DNA of 64,000 nucleotides, taken from positions 22,204,501-22,268,500 of the forward strand of contig NC_065874.1 of NCBI RefSeq assembly GCF_933775445.1. The letters are read 5' to 3'. The notes under the pieces were generated by a model. That model saw only the letters and a list, made by a program, of their open reading frames with translations, was not told where the DNA came from and searched no databases. The stretch's first letter is position 1, and each line of letters opens with the position of its first letter. This document shows, one piece after another, positions 1 through 11,085 of the stretch. The DNA comes from Argentina anserina (lineage: Eukaryota > Streptophyta > Magnoliopsida > Rosales > Rosaceae). Made by a program: the position numbers and the translations under genes.

Positions 1-452
1 AACTCTGTGTAGTGGAATGCGCTGATTGCAGGGTACGTGCAAGCTGGTGATCGCCTTACGGCATTCCGGCTGTTAAAGTGTATGGAGCAGGAGGGTGTGC
101 AGCTGGAGGACGGAACAGGTGCTCCCGTTTTGACATTGCTTGATGATGCTGAGTTTTACAAGTCGTTGGGGCAGGTGCATTGTAGGATTATCAAACATGG
201 ACTTGGTGAAAACACGGTCTGCAATGCCACAATAACTTCATATGCAGAATGTGGGTCAATAGAAGAGGCGGAAAAAGTTTTTGATGGTACTTTTGGTAAA
301 AGAGATTTGGTGACATGGAACTCCATGCTAGCAGCGTACTTGCTTCACAAGAAAAACAACTTGCTTGCAAGCTCTTCTTGGAGATGCAGAGGCTTGGATT
401 TGTACCAGATATCTACAGTTATACTAGCATCATTAGAATATATTCTGAAGAG
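1..452 (+). pseudogene. PPR protein pseudogene, 5' portion (interrupted by Athila element)
   Basis: Frame 1 encodes typical plant PPR repeats: WNALIAGYVQAG near the window start, then a repeat with HCRIIKHGL, one with CGSIEEAEKVFD and DLVTWNSMLAAY. PPR proteins bind organellar RNA in mitochondria or plastids. The copy is dead: a TAG at 10-12 sits in frame before WNALIAGY, and an indel at about 350-370 shifts the frame, after which KLFLEMQRLGFVPDIYSYTSI can be read. The reading breaks at 453, where the Athila element enters, and resumes at 20519. The N-terminus lies outside the window. The repeat order resembles the Arabidopsis At3g25970 type of PLS-class protein, but this is from memory and unverified. 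Confidence 0.85.
448..452. repeat. Target-site duplication AAGAG of the Athila element (pairs with 20514-20518)
   Basis: AAGAG immediately precedes the 5' LTR (TGATAGGAGC...) and the same five bases follow the 3' LTR (...CTCTATCA) at 20514-20518. Five-base duplication is normal for Ty3/gypsy integration. It shows that the two outer LTRs belong to one insertion event and that both halves of the PPR gene were once contiguous. Confidence 0.93.
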
Positions 453-1105
453 TGATAGGAGCACTTTGTGCTACGTTCTTAATATGTTTTTACCTCTATT
501 TGTACTTTGCTTAGCCCTTATTGTTGTAATATCGAGTCATTGAGTCACAATAGGAGTCTATGACGGTTATAGATGTGTATTTGTGCTTAAACGAGTTAAA
601 AACGAAGAATTGGTCTAGAGTCCTAGTTTGAGTAGGAATCCTTATAGGACTAGGAAACCTAGTTGGATTAGGAGTCTTCATCTTTCTATGTTTTGGTCGC
701 AATGGCGATATCTTGAGAGTCCTGTTTGCATTAGGAATCCTTGTTAGACTTGGAAACGTACCATTTTGGAAAGTCCTACTTGAACTCAAACTCTTATTAC
801 GAAACTTTCCTAAATGAACTTTTTTGTTCTAGTAACTTACTTGTTCTAGTAAGTTTCTTTTTTGCAAATTAGAAACTTTCCTAATCTAGTTGAGTTCATC
901 TATTACATGTGTCTTTTTAAGACAACAAATGTCTAGATTAATATATGAATTTCGAAATGCATTATCTCTTCTTATTAATTTCGGTTTTTATTGTCAGATT
1001 TGCAGATATAATTTAAGGAATAAAAAGAGGAGTCCAGCCGTGCAAGACTCTTGAGGATTTATAGGAGTTCCATGCCGTGTAGGATAGGAAGAAGATAAGG
1101 CACGG

Positions 1106-2695
1106 TGTCACGCGCTGCACTCAAGGTTAGTGCAGGCGTGTATGTCAATGAAGGGCATTGACATTGTAAGTGGGGAAGGGTGTCATGAGCTGCACAAATG
1201 GCTGTGCCATCGTGACACTTCCTAGGCGCTATGCCGAAGAAATGGTGTCGAGCGACAAGCATGCAGGCTGTTTGCAAGGTGATTGGCTGTCAGTGGCATG
1301 TCTAGGTGGCAGTTTCGTAATTAAGACGAACGTCTAGGTTCGAAGCACTTAGGCTCGGAATTTGGGAAAAGTCTGAACACGAAAAATGTCCGGGACATCG
1401 AAAAGAGTTGAACGCACTTGACAGCATAATTTTATGAGCTTGTATGAATTAATTATGGAAGTTTCCCCTCCTCGGATATTTGATGTTTCCTCCTACCAAG
1501 TCTAGTTTTCTCCAATATGCTCTATAGGGGGGTACCTGGTGTCTGACTCTCCACCACCCTCGGTGCCGGCCTTATGGGGCACTAAGCGAGTCACTCCTGG
1601 GGGACCTTGGGGAACCTAGGGGCCGGGCGGATGTCACCAAAGAGTGGTGGCATGCGTTTCCATGAGTCAGGAAGTCTCATGGATAGTATTGGCCGGTAGG
1701 CCAAAATTGCGGGTCCATGCGGGTGGCGAGGTTCGTACGTGGGCGATCGTTATGCCAGCGGCATGGGCGAATGCGTGGGCTTAAGGAAGATGTGTCGGAA
1801 CCCCGTGGTGCGCAATGGCCACGGAGTAAAGCGACGCCGGCATAGGTTAGGGGTTCGACCTTGCCCAAAGGAATGAGTTGTCAGCAAGCACGGACAGGCT
1901 ACACCGTGCTAGAAAGAAGGAAGCCTATAGTGGGCAGATGCGGGCATGTGGCCTATGAAAGAGTATGCTGACAAGTTGGATGCGATGTTGGGATGATATG
2001 TGGGAGGCAAGCCGTGGAGGCGAGCCTCGCCCAACAAAGACAACACCTTGGGGCCGAGTTGCCCATATGATTATCCCCACGGGTGAAGTGTGGACAAAGG
2101 ATGCCTATATGCCGAGTGAGCACAATGATGGATGCTCATGAGGCAAGTAACGTGCGCAAGCTTCCAATGGACGGTCAAATAGAAGGAAGCGAGGACCATC
2201 ACGGTCTCGGCCTACTGTCATGCCGCCTGCTACGAGGTGCAAGGTGCACGCTTGTTAGTAAGGGGTTGGCATGGAAGCCTATCGGTTAGGCGAGTGTCAT
2301 GGGAGTACTATGACACGAGGAAGCGATCGGTAAAGGGCTGGCATTGAAGCCTATCGGTTGGGCGAGTATCGTGGGAGTACCATGACACGAGGAAGCGATC
2401 GATATGTGGATGGCATTGAAGCCTATCGGTTGGGCGAGTGACATGGGAGCACCATGACACAAGGAAGTGATCGGTAAGTCACAAGTTGTGAGACTCATGT
2501 GTGAGTAGCTTTCGTTGGTGGAACCTCAGAAGTAAATAATGTAAGAGAGAAAGATCGGAATGACATGGGAGGCGCACAAGTAAGAAAAAGAAAGTTGGCA
2601 TCAGGAATGGATGTTGAGTTAGGCTGGCCTTGGTTAAGAGTAACCTTGGCGCCGCACGGGTCATATTCCGCTGCGTAGTAAGTCGGCCCGTGACA
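1106..2695 (+). mobile_element. Solo LTR of a chromovirus-like retrotransposon inside the Athila 5' LTR
   Basis: The block is absent from the 3' LTR of the same Athila, which reads straight through ATAAGGCACGACAAGG. It starts TGTCACG and ends CGTGACA, perfect 7-bp inverted termini. It is flanked by CACGG on the left and CACGA on the right (one mismatch; the 3' LTR shows CACGA as the original site). No protein-coding frame is evident. Its last 16 bases, AAGTCGGCCCGTGACA, match the U5 terminus of the nearby chromovirus at 2951-8894, which suggests plus orientation and a related family. Confidence 0.82.
2278..2490. repeat. 72-bp tandem repeat, three copies, within solo LTR
   Basis: CCTATCGGTT(A/G)GGCG occurs at 2278, 2350 and 2422, exactly 72 bases apart. 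Each is followed by GGGAGTAC/GGGAGCAC, CATGACAC and GGAAG(C/T)GATCG. The copies differ at several positions, so the array is old or slowly diverging. It lies inside the 1106-2695 solo LTR. Confidence 0.85.
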
Positions 2696-2950
2696 CACGA
2701 CAAGGCTTGTGAAGGAAGGTAGAGGAAAACATGGAATCTGTGTGAAGCAAGGAGCTTGAAGATGAAGCTACTCACATTTTCAGCCCATATCCAAGAAGAA
2801 AAAGCAGTCCAATGCCGTGCTATCTAATTCATACATGGACCAGCCCATCCAGCCGTGTAACCCTAGAAAAACAAGGAGATAAGAGCTTGTTCTACAAGGA
2901 AAACAAGGGCAGCCATTCGATGCATTCATTGATGAGGTATCCTAGCCGTG

Positions 2951-3487
2951 TGTCACGGGCCGACTTTGCAAAGCACAAGTAGGACCGTGCGGCACTTGCT
3001 AATCGTTGAATGAGAAGCAAGTTAGCCAAATGAATACCTTGCAAGGGACAATGAAACCACACGATATTAATATAGGGCTAGCAACAAGCAAGAACACAAT
3101 TTATATAATTGTAAGGGACAATCTCATGAACAAGTGAATGATCGAGTAGGCAACAAGAAATGATCTCACGGGGCACAGATGATTGAATAATTCCTCTCTT
3201 TATTGATGGTAAGACGTTAAGGGAGGCGCAAGTACATGTGCTTACCTATACTAGTTCCGTAGGCCAACCGTCGCCGCCTAGGAACCCCTCCCTATAATAG
3301 CATATTTTGCAAAACTAGACTTGACAGGGGGAAACATGGAACCTTCCCACCATGAGCCAACTTAATAAAGGAAATTACAGAAAATATAAATTACAATACT
3401 GCCACTAGCATGCAAGCAACCGGCCATAGGCATGACTCATGACCTTGGACAAGGTTGCTTGCGGCCTTACAAGTGCGGCCCCTAACA
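2951..3487 (-). repeat. Chromovirus LTR, left copy (3' LTR in element orientation)
   Basis: On the plus strand it reads TGTCACGGGCCGAC...GGCCCCTAACA; in the element's own orientation it begins TGTTAGGGGCCG and ends CGGCCCGTGACA. It is 537 bp, the same length as the right copy. The stop codon of pol falls in its first six bases. Confidence 0.96.
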
Positions 3488-6400
3488 TCCTCCCCCACTA
3501 AAGCTGTCGGCGCTCTCGACGACTGCCTTGGACTTGAAGTCTTCAATCTTCTGCTTGAACTTCTTTAGTGCTTCGACATTCTCCCAGCTGACTTCTTCAT
3601 CTCCAAACCCCTTCCACTTCACCAAGTACTGCTGGCGCGGACGCTCTTGAACTGCTTGGTTACGCCCTGGACTCTTAAATGTGCTCACAACTCTTTCTGC
3701 TAGAATCTCCTCCACCTCCTTCAGCTTGGTTGATCTGATCTCCACATGCTCACGAACAGGATGGTTTCGGGCTTGATCTTCAAGGTCTGGCAGGTGCGGC
3801 TTGAGGTTGCTAACATGGAATACCGGGTGAACTTTCATCCACGGGGGTATGTCGATCTTGTATGAACACTTCCCCACCTTCGAAATCACAGGAAGCGGGC
3901 CTTCATATTTTCGAAACAACCGCCTATCTTTAGAGCGAAGAAATCTGAGTTGTTCGGGCAGCAACTTGACAAGGACCATGTCCCCCTCTTGGAACTCCCG
4001 GGGTTTACGGCCTTGATCTGCCCACTTCTTCATTCTCCCAGCCGCCTTCTCCAAGTAAGCTTGAGCAATCTCGGCATTGGCTTTCCATTCTTTGGTGAAG
4101 TTGAAGGCACGAGGATTCTTGCCTCTATACACCTCCTGCACTGTGTGAGGTAAGAGTGGTTGTTGGCCATTGACTACTTCAAAGGGACTCTTGTTGGTGG
4201 CGGAGCTCTTCTTTGAATTGAAACAAAATTGTGCCACATCGAGTAGCTCTACCCAGTTCTTCTGATTGGCATGGACAAAGTGCCTCAAATACTCCTCCAG
4301 CATGGAGTTAAATCTCTCAGTCTGTCCATCCGTTTGGGGGTGGTAACTCGAAGAGATGTTGAGTTCGGACCCAAGCAGCTTAAATAACTCCACCCAGAAT
4401 GACCCTGTGAATCTGGTGTCTCTATCGCTGACAACATTGTGTGGTACTCCCCAGTACTTCACCACATGCTTGAAGAAAAGGGCCGCTGTGTCTTCGGCAG
4501 AGCAATGTTTTGGAGTTGGTACAAAGGTTGCATATTTTGAGAACCTGTCCACCACCACTAGGATGCCAGATAACTCTCCCACCTTAGGCAAATTGGTAAT
4601 GAAGTCCAGGGAGACACTCTCCCATGGATGGCTTGGTACTGATAGTGGTTCCAGCAATCCCGGAGTCTTCTGTCGCTCCACTTTGTCTTGTTGGCATGTT
4701 AGACAAGTTCTTGTGTTCTCCATCACATCATCTCGCATTTGGGGCCAGTAATAGCCCTGCTTGAGTAGTGCGTGGGTTCTTTGCCACCCCGGGTTGCCTG
4801 CCCATAGAGTGTCATGGCATTCTCTCATTAACATCCTTTGTAATCCATCGGCTCGGGGAACATACATCCTCCCTCCTTTGGTCATCAATAGACCATTTTC
4901 CATCCAAAATCTACGGCTTTTCCCTTCTTTCACTAGCTTGACCAGAGCTTGAGCCACATGATCTTTCTCTAAGTTCTCCTTGACCCTTTCCTTAACATTT
5001 GTGGCTACCACACTGCCAGACATAGTAGCCAACATCCGAAGGGCAGCAAGGTCGGCCTTGCGACTGAGGGCATCTGCAACTTGGTTCGTGCTGCCCGCTT
5101 TGTACTCAAATTGGAAGTCGAACTCTGCGAGAAATTCTTGCCAACGGGCTTGCTTTGGTGTCAACTTTGGGTGTGTTAGGAAGTGACTAACCGCGGAGTT
5201 ATCGGTCTTCACTACAAACTTCGACCCCAGTAGATAGTGTCGCCAAGTTCTCAAACAATGAATCACAACCAACATCTCTTTCTCATGCGCTGTGTATCTT
5301 CTCTCTACTGTTGAGAGCTTGTGGCTCTCGTATGCCACAGGGTGTCCTTGTTGCAATAAGACCCCGCCTAGAGCGAAGTCAGACGCATCTGTCTGCATTT
5401 CAAATGGCTTGTTTAAATCTGGCAGGGTAAGAACATGATCTTTCATAACAGCTTGCTTTAAGTTTTGGAAGGCCTTCTCGCAGCCTTCGCCCCAATTCCA
5501 CACCACTCCCTTCTTCAACAGTTCGGTTAAGGGAGTTGTCTTTTCAGAGTACTTCTCAATGAACCGCCGGTAGTAATTGGCTAGTCCAAGGAAAGAGCGC
5601 AATTCCTTCACATTCTTGGGACTCTGCCACTCTTCAATGGCCCTTACTTTCTCCATATCCATCCTAATTCTTCCCCTCTCTATGATATGACCCAAGAACT
5701 TTATAGTATCTTGCGCGAAGGAGCACTTTTCTCGCTTCACATACAACTTGTTGTCTCGCAACCGTTGAAACACCACCCTCAAGTGTTCCACATGCTCTTT
5801 CAAAGTGGAACTATAAATCACAATATCGTCCAGATACACCACCACAAATCTATCCAACAGGTCACTGAGGACTTGGTTCATCAATGTGCAGAAGGTAACA
5901 GGTGCATTAGTCAATCCGAACGGCATTACCAGAAATTCAAAGGCTCCGTATCGGGTGACACATGCTGTCTTGTACTCATCCCCTTTTGCGATGCGGACTT
6001 GATGGTACCCCGAGCGAAGGTCTAGCTTTGTGAAGTACTTGGCACCACTGAGTTGGTCGAACAAGTCATTAATCAGGGGTATAGGGTACTTGTTCCTCAC
6101 GGTGACCTTGTTGAGAGCTCGGTAGTCTACACACAATCGCAAAGTCCCATCATGTTTCTTCTGGAATAGTACCGGGGCGCCAAATGGTGACTTAGAAGGC
6201 TGAATGAAGCCTGCCTCCAATAGATCCCCAAGCTGCTTCCTCAATTCCGCCAACTCTGGAGGAGCCATCCTATATGGTGCCCTCGCAGGCGCTTTAGCCC
6301 CTGGGAGTAACTCGATCTCATGATCTACATTCCTCCTGGGTGGCAACTCTTTAGGTAACTCCGATGGCATCACATCTTTGTAGCTCTCTAAGATTCCCAT

Positions 6401-7291
6401 GATCTCCTTTGGTACTATCTCATTCCCACTCCCATCTTTTATCAGGGGGACGACAACATATGTCGGTTCTTGGCGCTTCACGCCCTTCTTAAGTTGGAGG
6501 GCCGACAGAAGGCGAGGCTCACTTGGTGACACCACCTTGGCCGGCACAACACAGGGTCTCTCCCCCATTACTAACAGGTTTTGAGCATTAGGAATGGGAA
6601 TGGCTTTGTTTTCCAGCATGAATTCCATCCCCAATATAACGTCGAAATCGTCCATCTGCACAACCACCAAATCTGTCTTTCCTTCCCAATTACCCAACTT
6701 CAGGCGCACCCCTTTTGACAACCCTACAGTGGGTGAGGGTGAGGAGTTAACTGCTTTCATATGGCCCATGTCTTTCTCGTACTCCAACCCCAGCCTTCGT
6801 GCTTCCATTTCCGATATAAAGTTGTGGGTAGCGCCAGTGTCTATCATCACACTCTTGGCGACCTTCCCATTTATGCTTCCCTCTACGAACATTAGGCCCT
6901 TGGGTAAGAGCTTCTTTGTCACAGAGGGCTGCCTTTCAACCGCATTCAGGAATTTCAATGCCCCCATGTGGCTATGTTCTTCTACCTCCTCTTGTCGATC
7001 CTCATTCTCCTTTGCTGAAATCTGGGCTTGTAGAGCTGACAAAGCAGTCTTGTGAGGACACTCATTTACTCTATGAGGTCCCCTACATAAGAAGCATGAT
7101 AAGGGTCTTGGGGTGAAGCCAGCAGAGTTAAATGGGCGTGGAGTAAACACCCCTGTTGAGACTGCTGGCTTGGAGGAAGCTGTGTCTCTCACATTGCTAA
7201 ATCTTTTATCTGTTCCTCCAGAATTTGAAAATCTTGACTCCCCTCCCCCACTTTTGCTTTGTCCTGGTCTCACGCTTCGATTGACGTTCAC
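3482..7291 (-). CDS. Chromovirus Pol polyprotein (zinc knuckle, PR, RT, RNase H, IN, chromodomain)
   Basis: A 1269-codon frame, open without interruption; the same frame is open upstream to 7363. Domains by residue: zinc knuckle CX2CX3HX4C at 66-78; aspartic protease DTGA at 151; reverse transcriptase about 330-520 with YLDD at 486-489; RNase H about 630-745 (D635, E670, D697, D740); integrase zinc region about 825-866; integrase catalytic triad D896, D956, E992; GPY/F region about 1128-1149; chromodomain about 1192-1252 with YLVKWKGF and SWE. Together these copy element RNA and integrate the cDNA; the chromodomain is thought to guide insertion to marked chromatin. One oddity: the second zinc ligand, normally His in AGHPG, is Asn (residue 833). 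The frame stops at TAG inside the LTR. It was probably once fused to gag in the same frame. Confidence 0.95.
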   Translation of the reverse strand: MNVNRSVRPGQSKSGGGESRFSNSGGTDKRFSNVRDTASSKPAVSTGVFTPRPFNSAGFTPRPLSCFLCRGPHRVNECPHKTALSALQAQISAKENEDRQEEVEEHSHMGALKFLNAVERQPSVTKKLLPKGLMFVEGSINGKVAKSVMIDTGATHNFISEMEARRLGLEYEKDMGHMKAVNSSPSPTVGLSKGVRLKLGNWEGKTDLVVVQMDDFDVILGMEFMLENKAIPIPNAQNLLVMGERPCVVPAKVVSPSEPRLLSALQLKKGVKRQEPTYVVVPLIKDGSGNEIVPKEIMGILESYKDVMPSELPKELPPRRNVDHEIELLPGAKAPARAPYRMAPPELAELRKQLGDLLEAGFIQPSKSPFGAPVLFQKKHDGTLRLCVDYRALNKVTVRNKYPIPLINDLFDQLSGAKYFTKLDLRSGYHQVRIAKGDEYKTACVTRYGAFEFLVMPFGLTNAPVTFCTLMNQVLSDLLDRFVVVYLDDIVIYSSTLKEHVEHLRVVFQRLRDNKLYVKREKCSFAQDTIKFLGHIIERGRIRMDMEKVRAIEEWQSPKNVKELRSFLGLANYYRRFIEKYSEKTTPLTELLKKGVVWNWGEGCEKAFQNLKQAVMKDHVLTLPDLNKPFEMQTDASDFALGGVLLQQGHPVAYESHKLSTVERRYTAHEKEMLVVIHCLRTWRHYLLGSKFVVKTDNSAVSHFLTHPKLTPKQARWQEFLAEFDFQFEYKAGSTNQVADALSRKADLAALRMLATMSGSVVATNVKERVKENLEKDHVAQALVKLVKEGKSRRFWMENGLLMTKGGRMYVPRADGLQRMLMRECHDTLWAGNPGWQRTHALLKQGYYWPQMRDDVMENTRTCLTCQQDKVERQKTPGLLEPLSVPSHPWESVSLDFITNLPKVGELSGILVVVDRFSKYATFVPTPKHCSAEDTAALFFKHVVKYWGVPHNVVSDRDTRFTGSFWVELFKLLGSELNISSSYHPQTDGQTERFNSMLEEYLRHFVHANQKNWVELLDVAQFCFNSKKSSATNKSPFEVVNGQQPLLPHTVQEVYRGKNPRAFNFTKEWKANAEIAQAYLEKAAGRMKKWADQGRKPREFQEGDMVLVKLLPEQLRFLRSKDRRLFRKYEGPLPVISKVGKCSYKIDIPPWMKVHPVFHVSNLKPHLPDLEDQARNHPVREHVEIRSTKLKEVEEILAERVVSTFKSPGRNQAVQERPRQQYLVKWKGFGDEEVSWENVEALKKFKQKIEDFKSKAVVESADSFSGGGC
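3488..3500 (-). other. Polypurine tract of chromovirus
   Basis: On the minus strand AGTGGGGGAGGA abuts the LTR start TGTTAGG. This is the plus-strand primer site expected directly upstream of a 3' LTR. It is also coding: it specifies the last Ser-Gly-Gly-Gly of the pol frame. Confidence 0.85.
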
Positions 7292-7363
7292 ATTCGCAAA
7301 AGATGAGTTTCTTCTTGCAGAGTTTTCTTCGAATGTGTAGTCAGTTAATCTTTCAGCTGCCGC

Positions 7364-8323
7364 TTAAGCGGAGGCCAAATCTTGGACCCTTTGTCTTTGA
7401 AGCTCCGTTCTAGCCCATGGCTTTAATCCCTCGAGGAAATAGAACAACCGATCTTTCTCGGACATGTCTGGGAGATCAAGCATGATCATGGAGAATTTGT
7501 TCACAAACTCTCTAATGTTGTTGGTGTGTTTCAACTCCCTCAATTGCCTTCTTGCAATGTAATCCACGTTCTCTGGAAGGAATTAAGTTTTAAGTTCCTT
7601 CTTGAGGTCTTCCCATGTTTCGATGGAGCAAACCTTCCTCTGAATATCATTGTATTTTGTTCTCCACCATAATTTGGCATCCCCTGACAAATACATTGTT
7701 GCCATGTTTAACTTCACCTCTTCCGAGTCAGCTTTTACGGCTCGGAAATAATGCTCCATATCAAAGAGGAAATTCTCAAGCTCCTTGGCATCTCTTGGCC
7801 CTCCATAAGCTTGAGGTTCCGGTATCTTGACCTTCCTGTAGTCCGTCACAGGTTGGTTGTCCATCACACGGATGGTTAGATTGAGCTTAGTGTTCATCTC
7901 CATCAGCTCGTTTTTGAATGCATCGATGGTGGCTCGGACGTCATCCGCCATAGTGTCCATCGTCACACGTAAAGTGTCGAGGGCATCACTCATCGCCCCC
8001 AATTGTTCCAGTGAGGCAGCGCCTTGCTATTCCTCATATCTTGCCCTTCTCTTGGGCGTTTCCATCTCTAGGGCCGTAACCCGTGCTTCCAACTCTTCAA
8101 AACCTTCTCTTGCTCCTCCCCTGGGAGCTTCACCATTTTCTAGGGCCGCAACTCGGTCCCTTAACCCCTCAAGGTTCTCCACCCGTGTCACCAACCTTTC
8201 TAGGTCGACACGGTCCAGCATGGAGGTAATGTCAATCAATCTATCCGGGACTCCCGCAAGTTCACCGAGTTGCTGATCATAAAAATCGAATCGTTGTTGG
8301 TTGGTCATTCTTCCCGTCATCGC
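7364..8323 (-). pseudogene. Chromovirus gag, interrupted by three same-frame stop codons
   Basis: Reading leftwards from an ATG at about 8323, the frame is collinear with pol but stopped by TAG at 8027-8029, TAA at 7583-7585 and TAA at 7364-7366. The pieces encode a coiled-coil-like N-terminus (LVTRVENLEGLRDRVAALE), then a retrotransposon gag core with WWRTKYND, YIARRQLRELKH and FYFLEGLKPWARTEL. This Gag would form the virus-like particle. No frameshift is needed to read across the stops. At 7583 and probably elsewhere the stop stands where family members carry Gln, so a single C-to-T change is a sufficient explanation (inference). An autonomous element should not tolerate these stops. Confidence 0.9.
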
Positions 8324-8342
8324 AAGAGCCTTGAGCCAAGCC

Positions 8343-8355
8343 GGCTCTGATACCA
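8343..8355 (-). other. Primer-binding site (initiator tRNA-Met type) of chromovirus
   Basis: The minus strand reads TGGTATCAGAGCC two bases inside the LTR end. TGGTATCAGAGC is the standard complement of the 3' end of plant initiator tRNA-Met used by chromoviruses. Confidence 0.93.
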
Positions 8356-8357
8356 AC

Positions 8358-8894
8358 TGTCACGGGCCGACTTTGCAAAGCACAAGTAGGACCGTGCGGC
8401 ACTTGCTAATCGTTGAATGAGAAGCAAGTTAGCCAAATGAATACCTTGCAAGGGACAATGAAACCACACGATATTAATATAGGGCTAGCAACAAGCAAGA
8501 ACACAATTTATATAATTGTAAGGGACAATCTCATGAACAAGTGAATGATCGAGTAGGCAACAAGAAATGATCTCACGGGGCACAGATGATTGAATAATTC
8601 CTCTCTTTATTGATGGTAAGACGTTAAGGGAGGCGCAAGTACATGTGCTTACCTATACTAGTTCCGTAGGCCAACCGTCGCCGCCTAGGAACCCCTCCCT
8701 ATAATAGCATATTTTGCAAAACTAGACTTGGCAGGGGGAAACATGGAACCTTCCCACCATGAGCCAACTTAATAAAGGAAATTACAGAAAATATAAATTA
8801 CAATACTGCCACTAGCATGCAAGCAACCGGCCATAGGCATGACTCATGACCTTGGACGAGGTTGCTTGCGGCCTTACAAGTGCGGCCCCTAACA
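8358..8894 (-). repeat. Chromovirus LTR, right copy (5' LTR in element orientation)
   Basis: 537 bp, identical to the left copy except for two A-to-G differences read by eye. It is followed by the TSD CCGTG at 8895-8899. In element orientation it ends GTGACA and is separated from the PBS by two bases. Confidence 0.96.
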
Positions 8895-8953
8895 CCGTGC
8901 ATACATGGACCGGCTCATCAAAACCCTAGCAGCCTCTCCTCTCCTCCTTCCTC

Positions 8954-8960
8954 TATAAAA
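8954..8960 (+). promoter_or_regulatory. TATA box of Athila 5' LTR
   Basis: CTCTATAAAAGGCAC lies about 60 bases right of the nested chromovirus. The same TATAAAA occurs at 19429-19435 in the 3' LTR. The nested insertion separates it from almost all upstream U3 sequence, so this LTR promoter is probably disabled (inference). Confidence 0.7.
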
Positions 8961-10002
8961 GGCACGGCCTCCCTCACAATTCATCATCTCCATTCTTTCA
9001 CAAACAAGCCGAAATTCTGCCCAAACACATCTAGAAAATTCAAGCCACAAATCTTCATCCATCACCACCAAACCGTGCTCATCTTCCTCCTCTTCCAAAT
9101 CGAAATCATCCTTGCTTCATCCTTCAAGGTTTCTAATGTGTGATTCATCCATGGCTTGTAATTGATCTTTGGGTTTTCAGAAATTTTCGAATTCATTGTA
9201 TGATTACTTGGATGTTATTTTCGGTTTTATATATGAAGAGCATAAATTCAGACTTATTTGGTTTTATGTTTTGATTGTATAAACTCATGAAAGATGTATG
9301 TATGCCGTGTGTTATGAATTAGGGCAGTAGGATTTTCGAAATTAATTTAGGTTTTATTTTGATTTATTCCATGAACTTGTACATCTAAATCAATGCTTGG
9401 GAAGCCAAGGCCATGGTTCTCCTAGGGTTGCGATTTCATTTACCAACGTGTTGTTTAATTGAGTACGCGCTTCGTGTTTCAATTATTGATACTTGTTTAG
9501 GGTTGTGATAGTTCTAGGAATTTGCATGCTCAATCAAGATGAGTGACGCCATGCTTACTTACATGTCTCCAATTCGAACGCTTCGTTATGTTGAACTCTT
9601 TTTAGCATATGTTTAGGATTGAACGCTTCGTTGATTCTAAATAATTAAGAAGTCTTTAACGATTAGATGAACCGCTTCAGACTCTAATTATAATTGGAAT
9701 TGAAATGGACTTATAAAGAATCGAAAATACTTGCTGTCTATATGTTGTTCTATGCGTGTCATACATGTTTCTTGAGTAGAATTCGTGTTTTGGTTATTTG
9801 ATGAGTGGTAGATCAATTGTATATAAGTAATTTAGGATTTATTTTAAGTTGTAGTTTTAGAATCCAAATCAAATCCCCCAATAACATGATAAGTTTTGAG
9901 GCCCTTTTGATTTCCCGACTGAACGAACTCTACTTATTTTATACTAACGATGATGTTTTTCAGGGTATTTTATAGACGTTCTAACAAAACGCTCTATCAT
10001 TT

Positions 10003-10020
10003 TGGCGCCGTTGCCGGGGA
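10003..10020 (+). other. Primer-binding site (tRNA-Asp type) of Athila element
   Basis: TGGCGCCGTTGCCGGGGA follows the LTR end CTATCA by three bases. It is the characteristic Athila PBS, complementary to the 3' end of tRNA-Asp (family knowledge). Confidence 0.93.
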
Positions 10021-11085
10021 ATTGATTAATTCTCAATGCTTTGAAGTGTTACTATTGTGTTATATTGCGAATTGTATAAGTGTATATTGGTTTATATGTT
10101 TCTGTGAATAGTAACCGTAAATGAACAGTAATTCGAAATTCAGACAAAAAAAAAATATTTTTTTCTTTGTATGTTAAGTTGTTATTTGTTATATTGTTGT
10201 ATTAGTATGCCTATAGGAAACTTGTTACACATAGTGAATTTTTATATTTTTATTTTATTTTATTTTATTTTTTAGGAAGCTAAATGTTTATTTATGCTTA
10301 GTTTATTGTAAGTTATAAGGTGAACGGAATATGTAAAGTTCATTTTGATAATATTAGCCTTAACCCTCCATTTGTACCTTGCAAAAGTCACTTGGGATTG
10401 AGGGCGGCTTTTATTAACACTTTGGAGCCAGTCTAACACACAAAGTTATTCCGAGCTGAGTAAGGGGCTATGCTATTTTCATTACCCTGGTTCAAGGTTT
10501 ACAAAATTGGATCTCAGATGCCCATAGACTGACATACATCTCGGTGATGGAGTCGATTGGGAAAGCATCATTTTGAGGTTGTGGCCCCCGTGGTGTCCAA
10601 CAAATGAGTCCTGCCTTGTGACTATCTCTGATTCTAGCTATCCAGCCTTCTGAAACAAAGGAATGAATTTGTGTCTAGACGACGTACTTAGGCCGCACGT
10701 CCACTTCGCTTTATAACTTAGAAAATAACTTAGATGTATATAGTTTCAAAAGAAATGATATTCTAATTTTTATGGTATATCGGATAAAGCAAGACCCTTA
10801 CCTTGGGCTGTTTCAGTCCATTACACAGTTAGCTCCTCTGCTCCACGTACGTTAAAAGTTAGGATTGTGTGTGAATAATATCAATTAAACTTAGTTATAC
10901 TCCTACACTTGTACATTACGAAACATAGTAGAAATAAAGAGAAAGAAACAAAATTTTGTAAAAGAAAGAAAGAAGAGGAAATAAATTTTGTAAAAAGAAA
11001 GTGAAAATTGAAGTTTATATTTACTTATACTTGTATTTCATATCTTGTAAAGATACTAATATATGTGTTCTTTTCAGGCTAATGA
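10021..11085 (+). other. Athila untranslated leader
   Basis: About 1.06 kb between PBS and gag with no coding frame. It contains A-rich runs (10144-10160, 10920-11000), a TTTTA-rich stretch at 10240-10275 and a purine-rich AGAAAGAAAGAAG block near 10960. Athila elements usually have long leaders; no distinct motif is recognised here. Confidence 0.6.

Larger units (their letters stand above)
2951..8894 (-). mobile_element. Young chromovirus (Ty3/gypsy), minus strand, nested in Athila 5' LTR
   Basis: The element is bounded by CCGTG at 2946-2950 and at 8895-8899 (perfect 5-bp TSD), with two 537-bp LTRs at 2951-3487 and 8358-8894. By eye the LTRs differ at only two positions (A/G near 3324 and near 3451), so this is the most recent datable insertion in the window. 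Transcription runs right to left: PBS at 8343-8355, gag, one long pol frame ending in a chromodomain, PPT at 3488-3500. The chromodomain and tRNA-Met PBS place it in the chromoviruses; the exact clade is uncertain. Confidence 0.96.
453..9999 (+). repeat. 5' LTR of Athila element (interrupted)
   Basis: It aligns with the 3' LTR at 18471-20513 once the solo LTR (1106-2695 plus TSD) and the chromovirus (2951-8894 plus TSD) are removed, leaving about 2.0 kb. About 40 bases present in the 3' LTR (around 20055-20093) are missing here near 9575. The LTR starts TGATAGGAGC and ends GCTCTATCA. A TATA box (TATAAAA) lies at 8954-8960, and several degenerate repeats built on TAGGAATCCT and TAGTAAGTTTC lie at 600-880. 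Confidence 0.9.

Noticed and set aside
511..806. 92-residue minus-strand ORF conserved at 511-789 and 18528-18806
   Set aside because: Both copies are the same part of the two Athila LTRs, rich in short degenerate repeats. Conservation is explained by LTR duplication, not by coding.
3950..7340. Plus-strand ORFs of 60-150 residues opposite chromovirus pol
   Set aside because: They are shadows of the intact 1269-codon minus-strand frame; they have no recognisable domains.
8343..8355. tRNA genes near tRNA-like sequences (also 10003, 24458, 34927)
   Set aside because: These are 12-18 base primer-binding sites complementary to tRNA 3' ends; no cloverleaf or full tRNA is present.
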